In this document: positions 40,901 to 55,400 of the stretch, one piece after another
Layout: the number at the start of each line of letters is the position of its first letter
Numbering within the stretch: the stretch's first letter is position 1
NCBI RefSeq assembly: GCF_000699445.3
Contig: NC_067195.1
Span: forward strand, 15,188,787 to 15,252,786
Length of the DNA: 64,000 nucleotides
DNA from: Schistosoma haematobium
Lineage: Eukaryota; Platyhelminthes; Trematoda; Strigeidida; Schistosomatidae
Reading direction: 5' to 3'
Program-made: the position numbers and the translations under genes
The notes under the pieces: generated by a model
Database searches by the model: none
What the model was told of the DNA's origin: nothing
The model's input: only the letters and a program-made list of their open reading frames with translations

Positions 40901-43574
40901 CCATAGATGAATAGTCATCCACCATAGAGAATGAACAGTTTTCGTGAGCTATCATGAATTGTTTGAAGTTAGACATTACACCATTGTGTGACGGCTCAAT
41001 GGTCTAAAGGTTAGGCGTCTGCGTGTGAGACTTACTGTCTTTTATTCGATTCTTTGCGGTGGGATTGTGGATCCCCACTGTTGATGAGTCCTATCCTAAG
41101 ACAAAACAGGTGTTTATCGCTCCCAGGTTTCCCGTGGTAGTCTATCTAAAATCAGTTCGTAATTTAAGTTATGAAAACCCCCTTGTCGTAAAAATAGATC
41201 AGAGTGACGATTATCTCCAGAGTTCGTTTGTCTCTAGATTTTCTAGTAGAATCTGTTTTCAGTAATCTTCATATTCATGAAATTGTTACTGAATTGTAAT
41301 CAAATCACAAAATTTACCTTAACGGTATAAAATTCTGTGATCATGATATTTGTAATGATTTATGGAAAAGTGATCTACTTCCTTAACTTTTTCAAATTTG
41401 ACCAAGTGTTCAGTTGTATTTCGAAATTATTCTAAATGATCATTTATGTGGAAAGTTCGATGTTGTTGTTGCTGTAAAGAAACAACTCATACAATGTTAT
41501 TCAAAATAATGAATTGAAAATTCGCTTAAATTTTCCAGGTCGGTGACACATTGTTGTTACATCTGATTTATTCAATAGCGAATTTTACACTAAACGTCTT
41601 AGATGTTTTTTCTTCTTCAATATTCTGTTGATGTTTTATATTCTCAATGACTTCATTTAGTTAAGTGTGCATCCTAAATGGTTTGTGTTGTGATTTTTTT
41701 TCTTTTTCAACATTTTTATGATAAATAAAAGGGACTTAGTTTGAACACAATTTACTTTTCAATTTGAATCTATATCATTTAGTTTTCACTTAGTTTCATT
41801 TACGAATACTATAGTGACACGATAGCTGACATTCTCCAGAGTACAATATTCAGTTAATTGATGAATATTTTTACCGTGAGATCATTTGTATATAGTTTTT
41901 AGTTGTTTAACAATATACCATAGGACAATTTTAAGCTAAATAACATTTAACTTGGTCACTTAGGAGAAAATAGCTCATTTTGGTGTTCTCGTGTAATTGA
42001 TTAAGTTTTGTGTTAATTCATTAATCGAAATCTCATTTGGCATATTGCTTCATCTTTTCCTTCAAAGAATAAGCCGATTATTTAAGATAATCAACTGTGA
42101 TTTTACTACTTGTGATTTTTCTAAATCAAGGAAATTCTATGAATATCAATACCTAATCTCATCTGTTATAGCTAAGTTGGAAAATATGGTCCCACCTTCA
42201 GATTCCACTAGTTCTACACGTTCCAACTCTATTGAGAGACGATCTAGACAACCAACTATTTCTGTATTCGAACGTTTAACAATGTCTCGTTCTGTCACTA
42301 CTTCTGGAAACGTTACGACAAATAAAGCAAGACCTGTCCATTCGTCTGCTAGTACTGTGCATGTGGCAAAAAGACCCGGTGAGTTTGCTTGTAATATGAA
42401 CCTGAGGCTTACAAATATGATTTTTACTCTAAGACAGCTTTTTATTTAGACTACATCCATTTTGATTGTTCTATTTTAAATCCACTGGAAGTTTGTAGTT
42501 AAAACTCAATGTAACATACTAAAATACAGATACTTTGGCACTATATGTTGTCTAAAAAAGTGTAAAATGATCATATTGCTTCATGAGTTTAATATGTAAC
42601 CCAAACCGATGCGACTTTGTCAACTTTATTCTGATTCCCAACTTAAAGTCACCTCAAAGCAATGCTTCTCTATTTCAACCTTGTCGCACTGTCTTTTCAG
42701 TTCTAATGGTATATAAAGAGCTATGAATGTCAGTGTCACAGTTTAGGTGTTTTTCTCAGTAGCAATTCATTACGGAATTACAAAATGTCGATTTAGTTAC
42801 TTTTCAAAATGTTTGTCTATTCACTTAATTTCACGCTATACATCACTAATTTGGCTTTCTTGATAAGAGATTTACAGTTCACCAACTTTTTCAGATCAGT
42901 AGGTCTTGATAAGTTAAACTGTGATTCCATTGTACCATGCTTCTCATGTATTGTATGAAGTTCGGTAAATAAAACATGATTAGTAAGTTATAAAATCTCA
43001 TATATTTTTTTGCTCGTTATTTTCTACCATGTGAATGCAATTTTTACACATGATTTTTTACGTAAATAAAGATTTTTATAGAAGCATTATAATGAACCAC
43101 GTTACTTAATCACATAACCGTATAATAATCGATTTAAATGAGTTAGTGGACTTTTTTTCTTCGTTAAAATACTTCTGGATTACAGAGAACATGTGTACAT
43201 AGTACATAGCAAATACGTAAAACTACGTGGAAGAATAAATAATTGATACAAAAAAAACTCACGAAACAGCACTTGAATTATCTACGACGAAATATGACGA
43301 CAACGAGGGAAAATTAGTCATTAAACATAATGTGGAGTTTTAACCATTGGAAAATACCTAGGATTAAGGAGTTATAATTTTTCTGACAAACTGATCTGTT
43401 CAATGTAAAATCAAACATGATCAACATTCTCAGATAATTTGAACTCAGTCCTTCTCAACAAGATGAGAAAAATTAAAAGGATAATGATCACTTTCTATGG
43501 ACAAGAAACTATATATACAAAGCAAAGCGCAATTTAAAAAAACTTACCTCTGAAGAGAGACATGTGTGTGTATG

Positions 43575-43640
<66 letters not shown>

Positions 43641-46444
43641 AGAACACACCTGTATACAAACTTGTTCGTATTCACTTTTATCGTATGTGTCCTTTCTTTT
43701 TCAATTTACCGGCTGGTGTACGTAGAATACATAAACATCACCACCAACCTAACAAGTATTTAGTTTTAGTATAGGGGATCATGAATTGATCTTAGTTGGG
43801 CAACTTATTGGGAACCTGGGAGCACTAAACAGCTGGTTCGTTCCAGTATGAAACTTGGGAGTGAGCATCCATGACCTTGCATCTGAGAAATAAACCCAAG
43901 ACTTTCGGTCTCGCCTGCGAACTACTAACCTAAATCCACAATTCTGAGAAGTCCCATACTAGGACAAAACTGCCGTCCAGTGCTTTCAGGTATTCAGTGG
44001 TGGTCTATCTAAGACCAGTTCGTGATTTAAACTTTGTAAGTACTTATAGTTATTTTTCATCGCTTTCCGTCATCGTAAACTTAATAAGTTGTTAAATTTA
44101 AACTGAGCTAGCTGAGGTTTCTGATTATCTCTCATGTATGTTGAAACTATTTTCTGTGTAAATATCAATACTGACTACATTTAAGTTACCGATGCTTATT
44201 CGAAGTGGTATTTTTATTACCTCCCTGGCTATGTTATTAACTAACAGTCACTTCAAAGAACACGTAAATATAAGTCCAGGAAATCATTGATTGTTTGTCT
44301 GATCTATGTTGGTAGACGCGGATCACCTGATCGAGGTTTACACGATAACAGCAATCTTTGTCGAAGACGTTGATTGACGTGACTAAAAATCGTTCTCACG
44401 AACTTGCCGAATTGTACGCCCTGGCTCCACAGGAGCAGTTGAACTGGTTAATACACATGGATGTGGCAAATTCAGACAACCTGTCTTTATTCCCATTTAC
44501 TTTGCTATTAATCATATCAATTTCATCTCGTACTAGTACGGTATGGAGACGTAGTCAACACACATCTATGCTAGGCTCGACGATAATGACTAACCAACTG
44601 ACTGACTACGTATTATAGGATTACCCGTATTTTAATGACCTTTTAGTTGGTTTCCAGAAGTATGACATAATGTGTTTGCATAAGCTACCATCATTTATAT
44701 TCTTCTGACACTGTACTTATGGATAAACAAGCTGCTAATGTAGTGAACGAGAACACCAGTGAGTACAACCGAATTACAGAATCTCATAGTAAAATCTAAG
44801 AACCATACAGTAAATTCTTCATTTACGTACGAAAATATCAATCAGTTGTCTCATACTTTGCTGTTCCTCTATTTCCACACCAATCACTGTATGTTCTCGT
44901 TCTCCTTTCTTTGATCCTCTTAACCTTCTACCGCCAGACATTTCACTTTCGATTGATGATACACACGATTTATATTTGTCGACATATTTAACACACAACA
45001 CTACTAATAATTAAACAAACAAATATTTTTAAAAATGATTTACACCGTTTCCCCATCTTATTTTAATTACCTTTCCAGAATCTATTCGAGAATCCAAACG
45101 TAATGGTAACTCTGTCGTGCCACCTGTGATGTCTAAATCCGTTTCTGGTGATGCGCTACATCTGCGCCACCAGAAGAAACCAGTGCTCCCCTCGAAACCC
45201 CTCTCACCGCCCTCTTATCCAACCAGAATCCAGGTTAGTATTTGATTTGTTTGGACATTTTTAAAGTTTGTTTTTACACTATTAATATATCAGGCTGTAT
45301 TGCTCTTTTATATATAGCTGTAGTATGATCATTTGTAACATGAACCGCTACGTAGTTCTTGTTATTATTCTGTGTTAGAGTATTATTATCTTTCGTACAC
45401 AGAACGGACGGGACTTACACACTTTTAGTACACATTTATTTTCATTTCTGAAGTTGAGTCTTACTTTATTTTGTTATAAATACTATCATTGTCCGTCTGT
45501 ATCCTTTCGTCCTTATTATAATCCCTTATGCTTGAAGATTAGTTAAACGTTAGTCAAACGTCGGAGAATTGATGCTTCCTGAAAGCTGTACAAACATACT
45601 CCTCTAAACCACTTACATAGACCACCGCTCTTAATTGGGGACAGTAAACTGTCGTCATAAGCTAGTAATTCCAATAATATGTACTAATATTTTCCTTCTG
45701 AATGCCTATCGTTATGTCGTTTTGATATCGTCAAAAATCTATCCATCTATGATTATACACTTTTGTAGAGAAGCATTCAGCTAAGCCTAAAACTGTTTAA
45801 ATGAATGCTGAGCTTTTCATTTCCAGCGTGAACCTGGAAAATGGTTTATTTGTACAGTAATATTACGATGTTGTAATAACATTTGTCGATAGCTTTATTG
45901 GACGCGAATTACTACTCACTTTCTCAAGTTATTTATTGTTTTATTATCAAATTGTCTCAGTTATCTACATTTTAACTCGTAGTATTCGTCTCATTCGTGA
46001 AGCGTATGCTAAATACTTTATATAATTAAATCTGTCTAAATATCTTAAGAAAATCGGTTATACGTTTTATCTTTCCGTTTAATGTTTTTGTATAATTATA
46101 TGGTTGATATTTCATTCATTTTGAAGGAGCCAGAAACAGCTATTTCCAGTCTTCCTCCGTTACCTCAGTCTTCATCTGAGTCAGAAAGTGTTACTCAAGT
46201 AGCTGAAGATATCTCTGTTACAAAAGTGCCTTGCAGCGACTCTACTCCATCTCCTTCATCTCAAGTTAATGATGTAAAGAATGAAACTTCGTCCACTGTT
46301 GCACAAATAGGTCCAATTAAGGCTGAGACACGTGGTTCAGGTGAAGGTGCCATTTTATCTGAAAATGAAGCAGCAATTTATCGTGCAAAACTTTTTAAAC
46401 AACGTCGCTTAGCAAAAGAGCGAATGGAAGAAGAAAAAAGGTCA

Positions 46445-46490
<46 letters not shown>

Positions 46491-49400
46491 TTTTAGCTTG
46501 TTTACCGTACGTTCTATGGTACTGATAAATGTTATATCGGATTATGCTTGAACAGTAGCAATAATAATAAGCTATGGATTGGAATATACAAAATGAGGAA
46601 ATAGCAGCAAGAAATGTATATGAGAGACTTTCTGAAAAAAACTCATTTTGACCTTAAATATGCGAACATTCAGCAATCGTTCCAAGCCTGAACACCAGTT
46701 GTAGAGATAGTTTATTTTTAATGTTTAGTAGAAATCCACAAGCGCGGAGAAAGCTAGAACACAAGGAGACGGGTGAGTGTGTGTGTTCTTATTATTTTAC
46801 TTAGTTACTTACACCTGTTACTCCCAATGTAGCTATAGGCCGCCGAACCACTCTGCCCTGGGCATTCCTTTCTAGTTCTATCCAATTGTTGTTCATTCTT
46901 CTTATGTCTGTCTCCATTTCTCGGTGTAATGTGTTCTTTAGTCTTCCTCTCCTCCTTTGGCCTTGAGGATTCCAGTTGAGGGCTTGTCTCGTGACGCAGT
47001 TGGGTGCTTTTCTCAATGTGTGTCCTATCCACTTCCAGCGCTTCTTCCTGATTTCTCCTCGTCTGGGATCTGGTTTGTTCTCTCCCGCAGTAGTTTGTTA
47101 CTGATAGTGTCCGGCCAACGGATCTGAAGTATTTTGGTGTAGACAACTGTTAATAAGCACTTGTATCTTCTGGATGATGACCTTCGTAGTTCTCCATTTT
47201 TCCGCCTCATACAGTAGAACTGTCTTGACATTTGTGTTGAAAATTCTGACTTTTGTGTTGGTTGACAGATAGTTGTTTCGAATTCCAGATGTTCTTCAGT
47301 TGTAAATATGCTGCTATTGCTTTCCCGATCCCCGCGCCTTCACATCTGCATCAGATCCACCGTGCTCATCAATGATGCTGCCCAAATATGTAAAGGTTTT
47401 TACATCTTCCAAATCTTCTCCGTCAGTTGTGATTGGATTGGTGCATGCTGTGTTGTATCGGAGAATCTTGCTTTTTCCTTTGTGTATGTTGAGACCTAGT
47501 GCTGCTGAGGCTGCTACTACACTGGTCGTCTTCTGCATTTGTTGTTGCGTGTGCGATAGAAGAGCAAGATCCTCTGCGAAGTCGGGATCGTCCAACTGCA
47601 TCCTAGATGTCCACTGTATCCCGTGCTTCCCTTCAGATGTTGACGTCTTCATGATCCAGTCGATCACCAGGAGAAAGAGAAAGGGTGGGAGTAAGCAACC
47701 TTGCCTGACACCGATCTTTACTTCGAACGAGTTTGTCAACTGTACTCCATTCACAATTTTTTAGTTTAATCCATCATAAGAATTGTGTATGATATTGACT
47801 ATCTTCTGAGGCACTCCGTAGTGTCGAAGAAGCTTCATAGTGTCGTTCTGTCCACGCTATCAAATGCTTTTTCGTAGTCAACGAAGTTGATGTAGAGTGA
47901 CGAATTCAATTCAATCGATTGTTCCACAATGATCCGTAGAGTTGCGATTTGGTCTGTACACGATCTATTCTTACGGAATCCTGCCTGTTTGTCTCGAAGT
48001 TGGGCGTCTACGGAGTGCTTCATCCTGTTTAACAATACCCTGTTTAAGACTTTTCCTGGTACTGAGAGAAGAGTGGTGCCCCCGTAGTTATCACACTTGC
48101 CGAGATCTCCTTCGGTATTTTGACCAGAATTCTTATACCTAGTTTTTATGTTAATTTAGGAATTCGTTAAAATAAATAATTCACCTGCATATTCAAACAA
48201 GTTTTCGTATACAAAATTACGTAACATCAATTAACTGTTGATCGATAATAATCCTTATATCCTTTTATTATTTTAGATTACTCGTGTTTGAACTAGTAAT
48301 GTACTAGTTGGGCATAGAGTATTTCAAATTCATGAGACCTCAGTTCCTCCTACACCTTATACAATACAATAGAATAGACTTAAGTGATAATCGTTGAGAA
48401 AGACTACATTCACCAAAAAAGGTTTAAACAATATACATGTATGCTACTGAGAGTTTTTATGTAGTAAATGGTTTTATGTCTGTACATTAATTACCCGATG
48501 AACAAAAAGCCAGCTCGTTCATATAGCACAATTCACCTTTAAGCATTGTTCACTATTATTTCTTAATCTATTTGTTTAATATGATTTAGAAATTATATAT
48601 ATTTTTAGACGATTGGAAGAGGAGAGTCGTAATCGACGAATCCAACAAGAGCAAGCTGGTTTAGCTGCCGAAGCTGAAGAAGCTCGTTTAAAAGAAGAAC
48701 AGGACGCTCGTTTGGCTGAAGAAGCTCGTTTAAGGGAGGAGCAAGCTCTTCATGAGGCTGAAGAAGCTCAACGTGCAAAAGAAGCGGAAGAAGCCGCTAG
48801 GGTAATTATTATTTCTCTTTATCCTACCATTTCTCTATGAAGATAAATAAGAGTATTTCATGTTCTATGATTATCGAAACTATTATCTATTTACTCTTAA
48901 TATTAATTTCAATCAAGATTTTCATCTTGAATTACAATGTTAAATAGTTCCAGTTTGCATTTAATTATCAAGAACAAGTTCCAGAATTTTTAGTGTGGCA
49001 TATAATCTCTAATGTGTGAAGTAAACTAAAAATCAGGTTGTACACATTTATGTAGGTAAGAGCTTCCAGTTCTCGTGTAAATATCTTGATTGATTTACAA
49101 ATAACCTGTATTATATTTCAGAGATGTAATTATTTGACTTTATCCGGTGTAAACTTAATGTAATTTAGTGAAATATTGGTTTTTGTAACATAATAAAATA
49201 ACTTTTAATTCTATTGGTTTTTACCATATCGCTTTTTATTTTGTACACGAAGAATGTACTTTAATATAACATAAATAATCTTTTTAGTACTTGTTTAATT
49301 ATGGCTTTTTAAAACTCTTGGATTAGTTTTCAATGTCAAAGCATTAAATGTGATTTCGATGGTTACTACTTTAATGTGTAATAGTATTCTCATTCTTTTG

Positions 49401-52400
49401 TACTATAATTATTTTAGCTTCAAGCAGAAGAAGCAGAGCGCCTTGCAAAATTGCAACGTAGTGAAGAAGAAAGAGTTTTACGCAAGAAAAAGTTGGACAG
49501 TATTATGTCTCGTGTCAAAAGACCAATGAAGTTAACATCTGAGGCAACTAGTGAATCTGGGTCTACAACCAATCTTCAATCAACGGATACCACACAGTCA
49601 TCTTTAGTGGCTGATACTACTTGTGCTTCGCCTGATAGAATCGTTAACCAAGAACCAACTATAGGTGTTGAAGCACCTAAGGTGGGGATCAATCCATCAG
49701 AGATTTATGAAACTTCTAATGGCAGAGTCATTTTTACTGTTGACGGTGGAAGGGTGAATGAATCTTCGGTAGGTTTATATTTGAAATAGATTTATATGAC
49801 TTACGGTGGCTCACGAGTTTAGTTCTATGGCTAGAGAAACGTGAGTTTGAACGATACTGCACCTACAGAGTTTTGCACTTCTACAAAAACATCAGTTTGG
49901 TTGCTAATTGTTATCAAATTTAAACGTTTTTGCTACCGACTCTTGTACATTTACAGTGCGACATTTATTCTCCGCTGATGCTTGCCAGCCAACATGAATA
50001 TTTTAGACTATTGGTAGCGTATTTCCTTTTCCACGTAAACAGATCACTGATTTGGAAGCCATTTATTAATTAGTATTTAAATTAACAATGCTAAATAGAG
50101 GTCTACTTGAAGATCTGGGTTACCTGTACCTTTCATCTAGATATTTTATAAAGTTATCTGCATTCTGTTCGTTTTAACACGTCATTATGTCTATTAATCG
50201 CATAACCTATTCAGGAGCGTTTATGAAAAGCCTATGACCTTTCTCTGTACAAGTCACAAGATGTACAATCAGAGACATCGCGTGGCTGGCATTATGCATT
50301 GAGAAAATGAACATTATCTAAGTGTCGATTCCTGAACTGCTAACATCTAACTGACGATTACTCAACATTTATCACCAGAATCCATCAAGAAATAAGAAAA
50401 CGAAACTTGTTGAAATACTTTGTGCTGAGAATTCTAGATTGTACCAAAAATATATTGAATAAGGCCATGAATAATAATAAATAATAATAATTCAGCTGAA
50501 TCCTAATACTTAAATCTTGATTGATATTTCTTTATAGAGAATATCCTCAATAAATTTGAAGGAATAAAATTAATCGTTATACACATTTTGTGTTATTTGA
50601 TTACAGTCTTCACTTAATGACGAATCTGTCAACCAGTCATCTTTTTCACACACAATTACTGAAAACGATTTGAAAAATAATGTAAATAACACTTTTGAAG
50701 ATCTCGTCTCCAGTACTACTATTACTACTACTACCATCAATGGAAAGTCGAACAATAATAACAATGCACCATTAAGTAATGTGACTGATGCAGAAGCAAC
50801 AACACAAGTGACAAGCAATTCAGATTTGACAATGATAAGGAATAGTTCAAGTGCTAGTCATAGAACACCACAATTCAAATCTGCGTTATTGCAATCTATG
50901 CTAGGCGCAGGTCGTTTGTCTGCACATGCTAAAGATGCTGTTGCTGGATTAAGGTGAATTACCATTTTTCTTCTGAAAAAAGGATCGTATATTTGCAATT
51001 TTGCATTATGGATTCATATTTTACCCTTTCATATATATATCATCAGAAAGCGTTATGTTTACTCTAATAAAGGGTTACTCAAAAAAGGTGTACATCAATA
51101 ACGGTGATTTAAGAGTACAATAAAATAATACCACCGACATATTAAGTGGATAAACATAATCAAGAGTGATTGTCAAAATAGCAACTTAGTAATGTTGAGT
51201 TAGTGTCTTCAATTTTTTTATAAAATAATTTGATATGTATACATATGCGAATTCAGATTGTGTGTACCATTCAGTTCACTTAAATAGTCTATTATCTATT
51301 TTAGTGGCCCTAAATCTGATTCCAGTTATATCGTATGATTGTATGTTATCAAAATATACATATCGTCAATCCTTGTATATTATAATCGACTTAATTCGCG
51401 TTAGTGAGTGAATGAAAACGAAGTTTAAATACGTATTTATTCATACAATCGTTGACCTGAACAGACAATCGATCGGAGAAACGAAGCGAAGAAAATGAAG
51501 CGAAATGGCGCGCGGTGGAGAAGGCGTGTGAACCAACACGATTTAACCAAGCATGAATCGATATTTATAGTCAGATAAAAATAAGTTACAGACATGTGAT
51601 GAGTAAGATAGAAAATTCACACACATATGCTTACTTAACAACAATCAAAGCTGACAAGCGAATAATTAACAAGGTTAAAAAGTGACTCAAGAAGAATGAA
51701 TAAATTGACCTGTTCGGAAGATAGAATAAGCTGTGTGGACTTGCATAACACTACACTATCTGTTTCTCTAATCTTTTACGATCAGTTTAATGTGTGTCGC
51801 TACCTCCTTGTACTTATATCTTGCGTGCTCTTACCTGTTCCCTGCATATCACAACATCATTGTACTACGCCTTACGATATCTTGTTCGATTCATTGTTCA
51901 CTGAAGCCGGTTTACTTTTCATAAAGCATTCTACCAAATTACGTCACTTGTTGAGGGCTAATTTCTTCTATATCTGACTCCAATAAATGATATCCCGTTA
52001 ACTGAATATTTAAGGTAGGCTAACTCTCCTAGTAGAATTATGGATTTACTCGAGATTATTCAGAGGCCTGAACACCAGTTGTAGAGATATTTTATTGTTC
52101 AAGATAAATAAAATCCACAAGCGTACAGTGAGCAAGCACACTGAAACTAAGAGAATGTGTGAGAGTTAAAAATCCATGTATATTTTTGAGTGTCATTCAA
52201 ATGTGGATAAATTATTGACTATCTGTATGTTACAACCAATAGGAGAATAGATTTAGGTTGATGTGCAGCACGCGCTCAATCATACACACACACAGAAATT
52301 AACATAGTGAATGAAGTGTCTGAATTACAGTGAGTAGACAAATGATACAATAGTTAAATGGGCTTGCCGCACACCTATAAAATGGACATTCATGGTTTAC

Positions 52401-55400
52401 TGTGTGTGGAATATCTTCGGGATAACTCTTAGTGCACCGCATGTCACTCGTCCTGACAACCGTTATAAATTTCAGAAAACAATACAAAGTGTTGACTACA
52501 GTTTATCATTGTACAGCACAGATCACATGACCACAACCATACAAAGCGAATTCGAATAGAAATGGAAATGTGAGAAAATACAAGCAAACGAAGGAATTAA
52601 TTGGGTTTTACCAGCACATACATTCAATAAAAAGCCGTAAGTAGAGCAGATATTTACTTCACTAAGCAAAATATGTTGGCTATTGTAGTAAGCGTTAGCT
52701 GAATGCATCTAAACGCTTGAATCAAATTATCCATACATAATAAGTCTCCTTTCTTAATGGTCAACCATGAAGTAACAATATGCTGTCTTCACTCTCACCC
52801 TTTCATTCTTTTAATGACTGTTCAAACGTGTGAATCTCTTATGCGTAACTAAAACTTGTAGACATATTTATCCAAGTTCTATGTTGCCTATGATTAACGT
52901 GATTGAAATAATTCACAATATTTGTTCATCTCCTCAACTTTAATTTTAATTCCTACCAATGAAATTTTTCTAGTTGATGTTATGCTCTGCTTATTGTTGC
53001 TATTGTATTTTAATTCATTATAAATTTTATTAGTTTAAACTAATTTTATATTATTTTCAATTGTCAGACGTAATTCTTCTCAAATACAAAATGATCAAAG
53101 TACAAATGATAATTGGCCTCAACATCATGAACATAGTGATTCTACTGTGTCTAGTTTCTATTCAGTTAATAGTACACTTATTCAGGACTCTGGTGATTCT
53201 GTAAATATAAACAATAGTTCTTCAAGTAAACACATATTATTGTGTTTTATATCTGTATTTTATAGATTTCATTTAAATTATCTAAAATTTATTGAATATG
53301 GTTTATGAATTAGTTGTTACATAATAATAAGGACAATACTCTGTAATACTTAAAGTAATTGTTGGACGTAGTCGACAGAACACCCAGCTTGACTTAGGTT
53401 TTTCCCATTTGACACTCATCAGCACGGTGTACTTTTAACCTAAAGGGAATTGTTGCTCTCTGGCGAATTCGATACTGTATCGAGTTACTACATTTTTCAT
53501 TACTTAATAATCAATCACTTGTAAATAAATCTCAGCACTACAAGAGATCCTTGTGGCCTGAATAGTTCAGTGGTAACGTCTGACTATGAAGCTGAGGGGT
53601 ATGGGATCGAAACTTCCAGAGAGCATTAGTTGCCTCGAGATTACAGGTACGCTGCGCTGACGAGTACCAAATAGGACGAAACCCATGTCATGCAGGGTTC
53701 ACTGTCGACTACCCCTAAACACTATCTTACCTCTCAACATAATGCAAACGTTGTTGTGTGACACTTAGACTAGTTATTTGCTTATTTAAACGCATAAACA
53801 TTGGTACAAGAGGGCACCAAATACACATGCACCACACAAATCACTTGATTTTTGTGAGGGCTAGAATACTGCCCGGGTCCCCAAACTGAAGCACGTGGTT
53901 TTCTTAGGGAGCCACTCCCCGTGCTCTTGACCTGGAGGTCTTATCCACAAGGTAATGGAGTGACGTTAGGAGATGCAGTCCCATAGTAGCCGGTGACCAA
54001 CAATACGTTCATACGCCATTTCCTTCAGGATACTGGACCCATGTACACCATTAGTTTGAAATCAGGATTTTCCAACTCCTTCAGATGGTTCCCCGTATCT
54101 ACTAACCCGGGTAAAGCACCAGACATTCTCTTTTCGTCCTCTCAATCTCCTAAACAACACCCCCGCCACGAGAAAGCAGTGAGTAGGACTTCCCTGACAG
54201 TGACTGTATACGCGTAGCCATGTGGGAACATTTGGAGAGGGAGAGTGGACTCTACACACCCTCGATCACACCAGGGCATTTGGGGATTGGTAACCACGGT
54301 GCGGTCGATAGAATTCGACTAGCACTAAGAAGGGTTTGACATACATGTTATTGGTCACTACTCAATGATCAATCAATTTGTAAAGCTCCGCAACATCGTG
54401 TCTCTATGACTTCAGTACATTATAAGAACATATTTTAAGTAATATGTTTCTTAGTAGTCCACAGTGCACTTTATGTATAGTGGATTATCTGTCAATAAAT
54501 AGTACAATAAAAAGCTTTCCATTTTCATACTTGTTTATACTCATTAGTAAGATGTATCCATGATCACGCGAAAATTCATTCATATACTCTGTCCGAAGTT
54601 CAAATACGTTGTCCAGTGATGGACAGATATTATTACGAACTAGTGCGACTATGAGTGATTAAATATGGATCACTTAAATATGTATATATTTCAGGACAAA
54701 ATTGTTTGATTTCCTAATTTATCTGTTCTTCATCTCTGTTATTCCAGCGTTTTCGTTTACCATTTTGTATTCCACGTGTTTCCGTCATAGAATTTAAATT
54801 GTATTTGTGAATTAACCGCTCCCTGAGAAAGTCCAGCGGCATTGCAAACGATTTTAAGCCATGTCATTCAAGGTCTCTAACTATCGGTTGCTATCATCTC
54901 GCATCTTGCATTAAACATTCCTTATGCATTTCTATCGATAAAAATAATTATTGTATTGCATCCTGGAATTACTTATTTCCTTATTACTGGTCACCAAATT
55001 ATTTAAATATTTTGCTATCAAAAGTAGTCAAGAATACTATTTTGGTTTTCTTATACACTATTTTATCTTCAGTTATGCATTCTGTGCCGGACACATCTAG
55101 GCATTATCAGCATGATCTACCTCACCTTAATGGATCAAAGTAAGATGAAAGTTGTTTGGTTGTTTTTTGAGTGATACCAGTTACTTAATGTCACTATTTT
55201 ATTCATAGTAAATTTTAGTGGTAAGGGTCCTTTTGGTGCATAGCTCACTATAGATCTCAGTTAATTGCTGCCAGAGTACTCCAATTACCAATAGTTCAGT
55301 CTGTTACAAGAATAGAATTTCATTTGAGATTTATTCTTTCCTGTGTTCTGATCTATTTTATTAAAATGTAACTAAGTTACCAAGCAGAGGCTTTCGGTCT

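Larger units (their letters stand above)
42379..45078 (+). other. Intron 5
   Basis: 2.7 kb of AT-rich DNA. It holds a TG/TA microsatellite (43563-43641) and composite SINE sequence (43800-44040). The stretch 44300-44620 is less AT-rich and may be another old repeat, but I could not name it. Confidence 0.55.

Noticed and set aside
43562..43774. ORFs across the TA/TG microsatellite
   Set aside because: The frame is kept open by dinucleotide repeat translation ([10 protein letters not shown]); no gene evidence.
47308..48142. Plus-strand ORFs opposite the intron 7 LINE
   Set aside because: They are shadows of the minus-strand reverse transcriptase frames.
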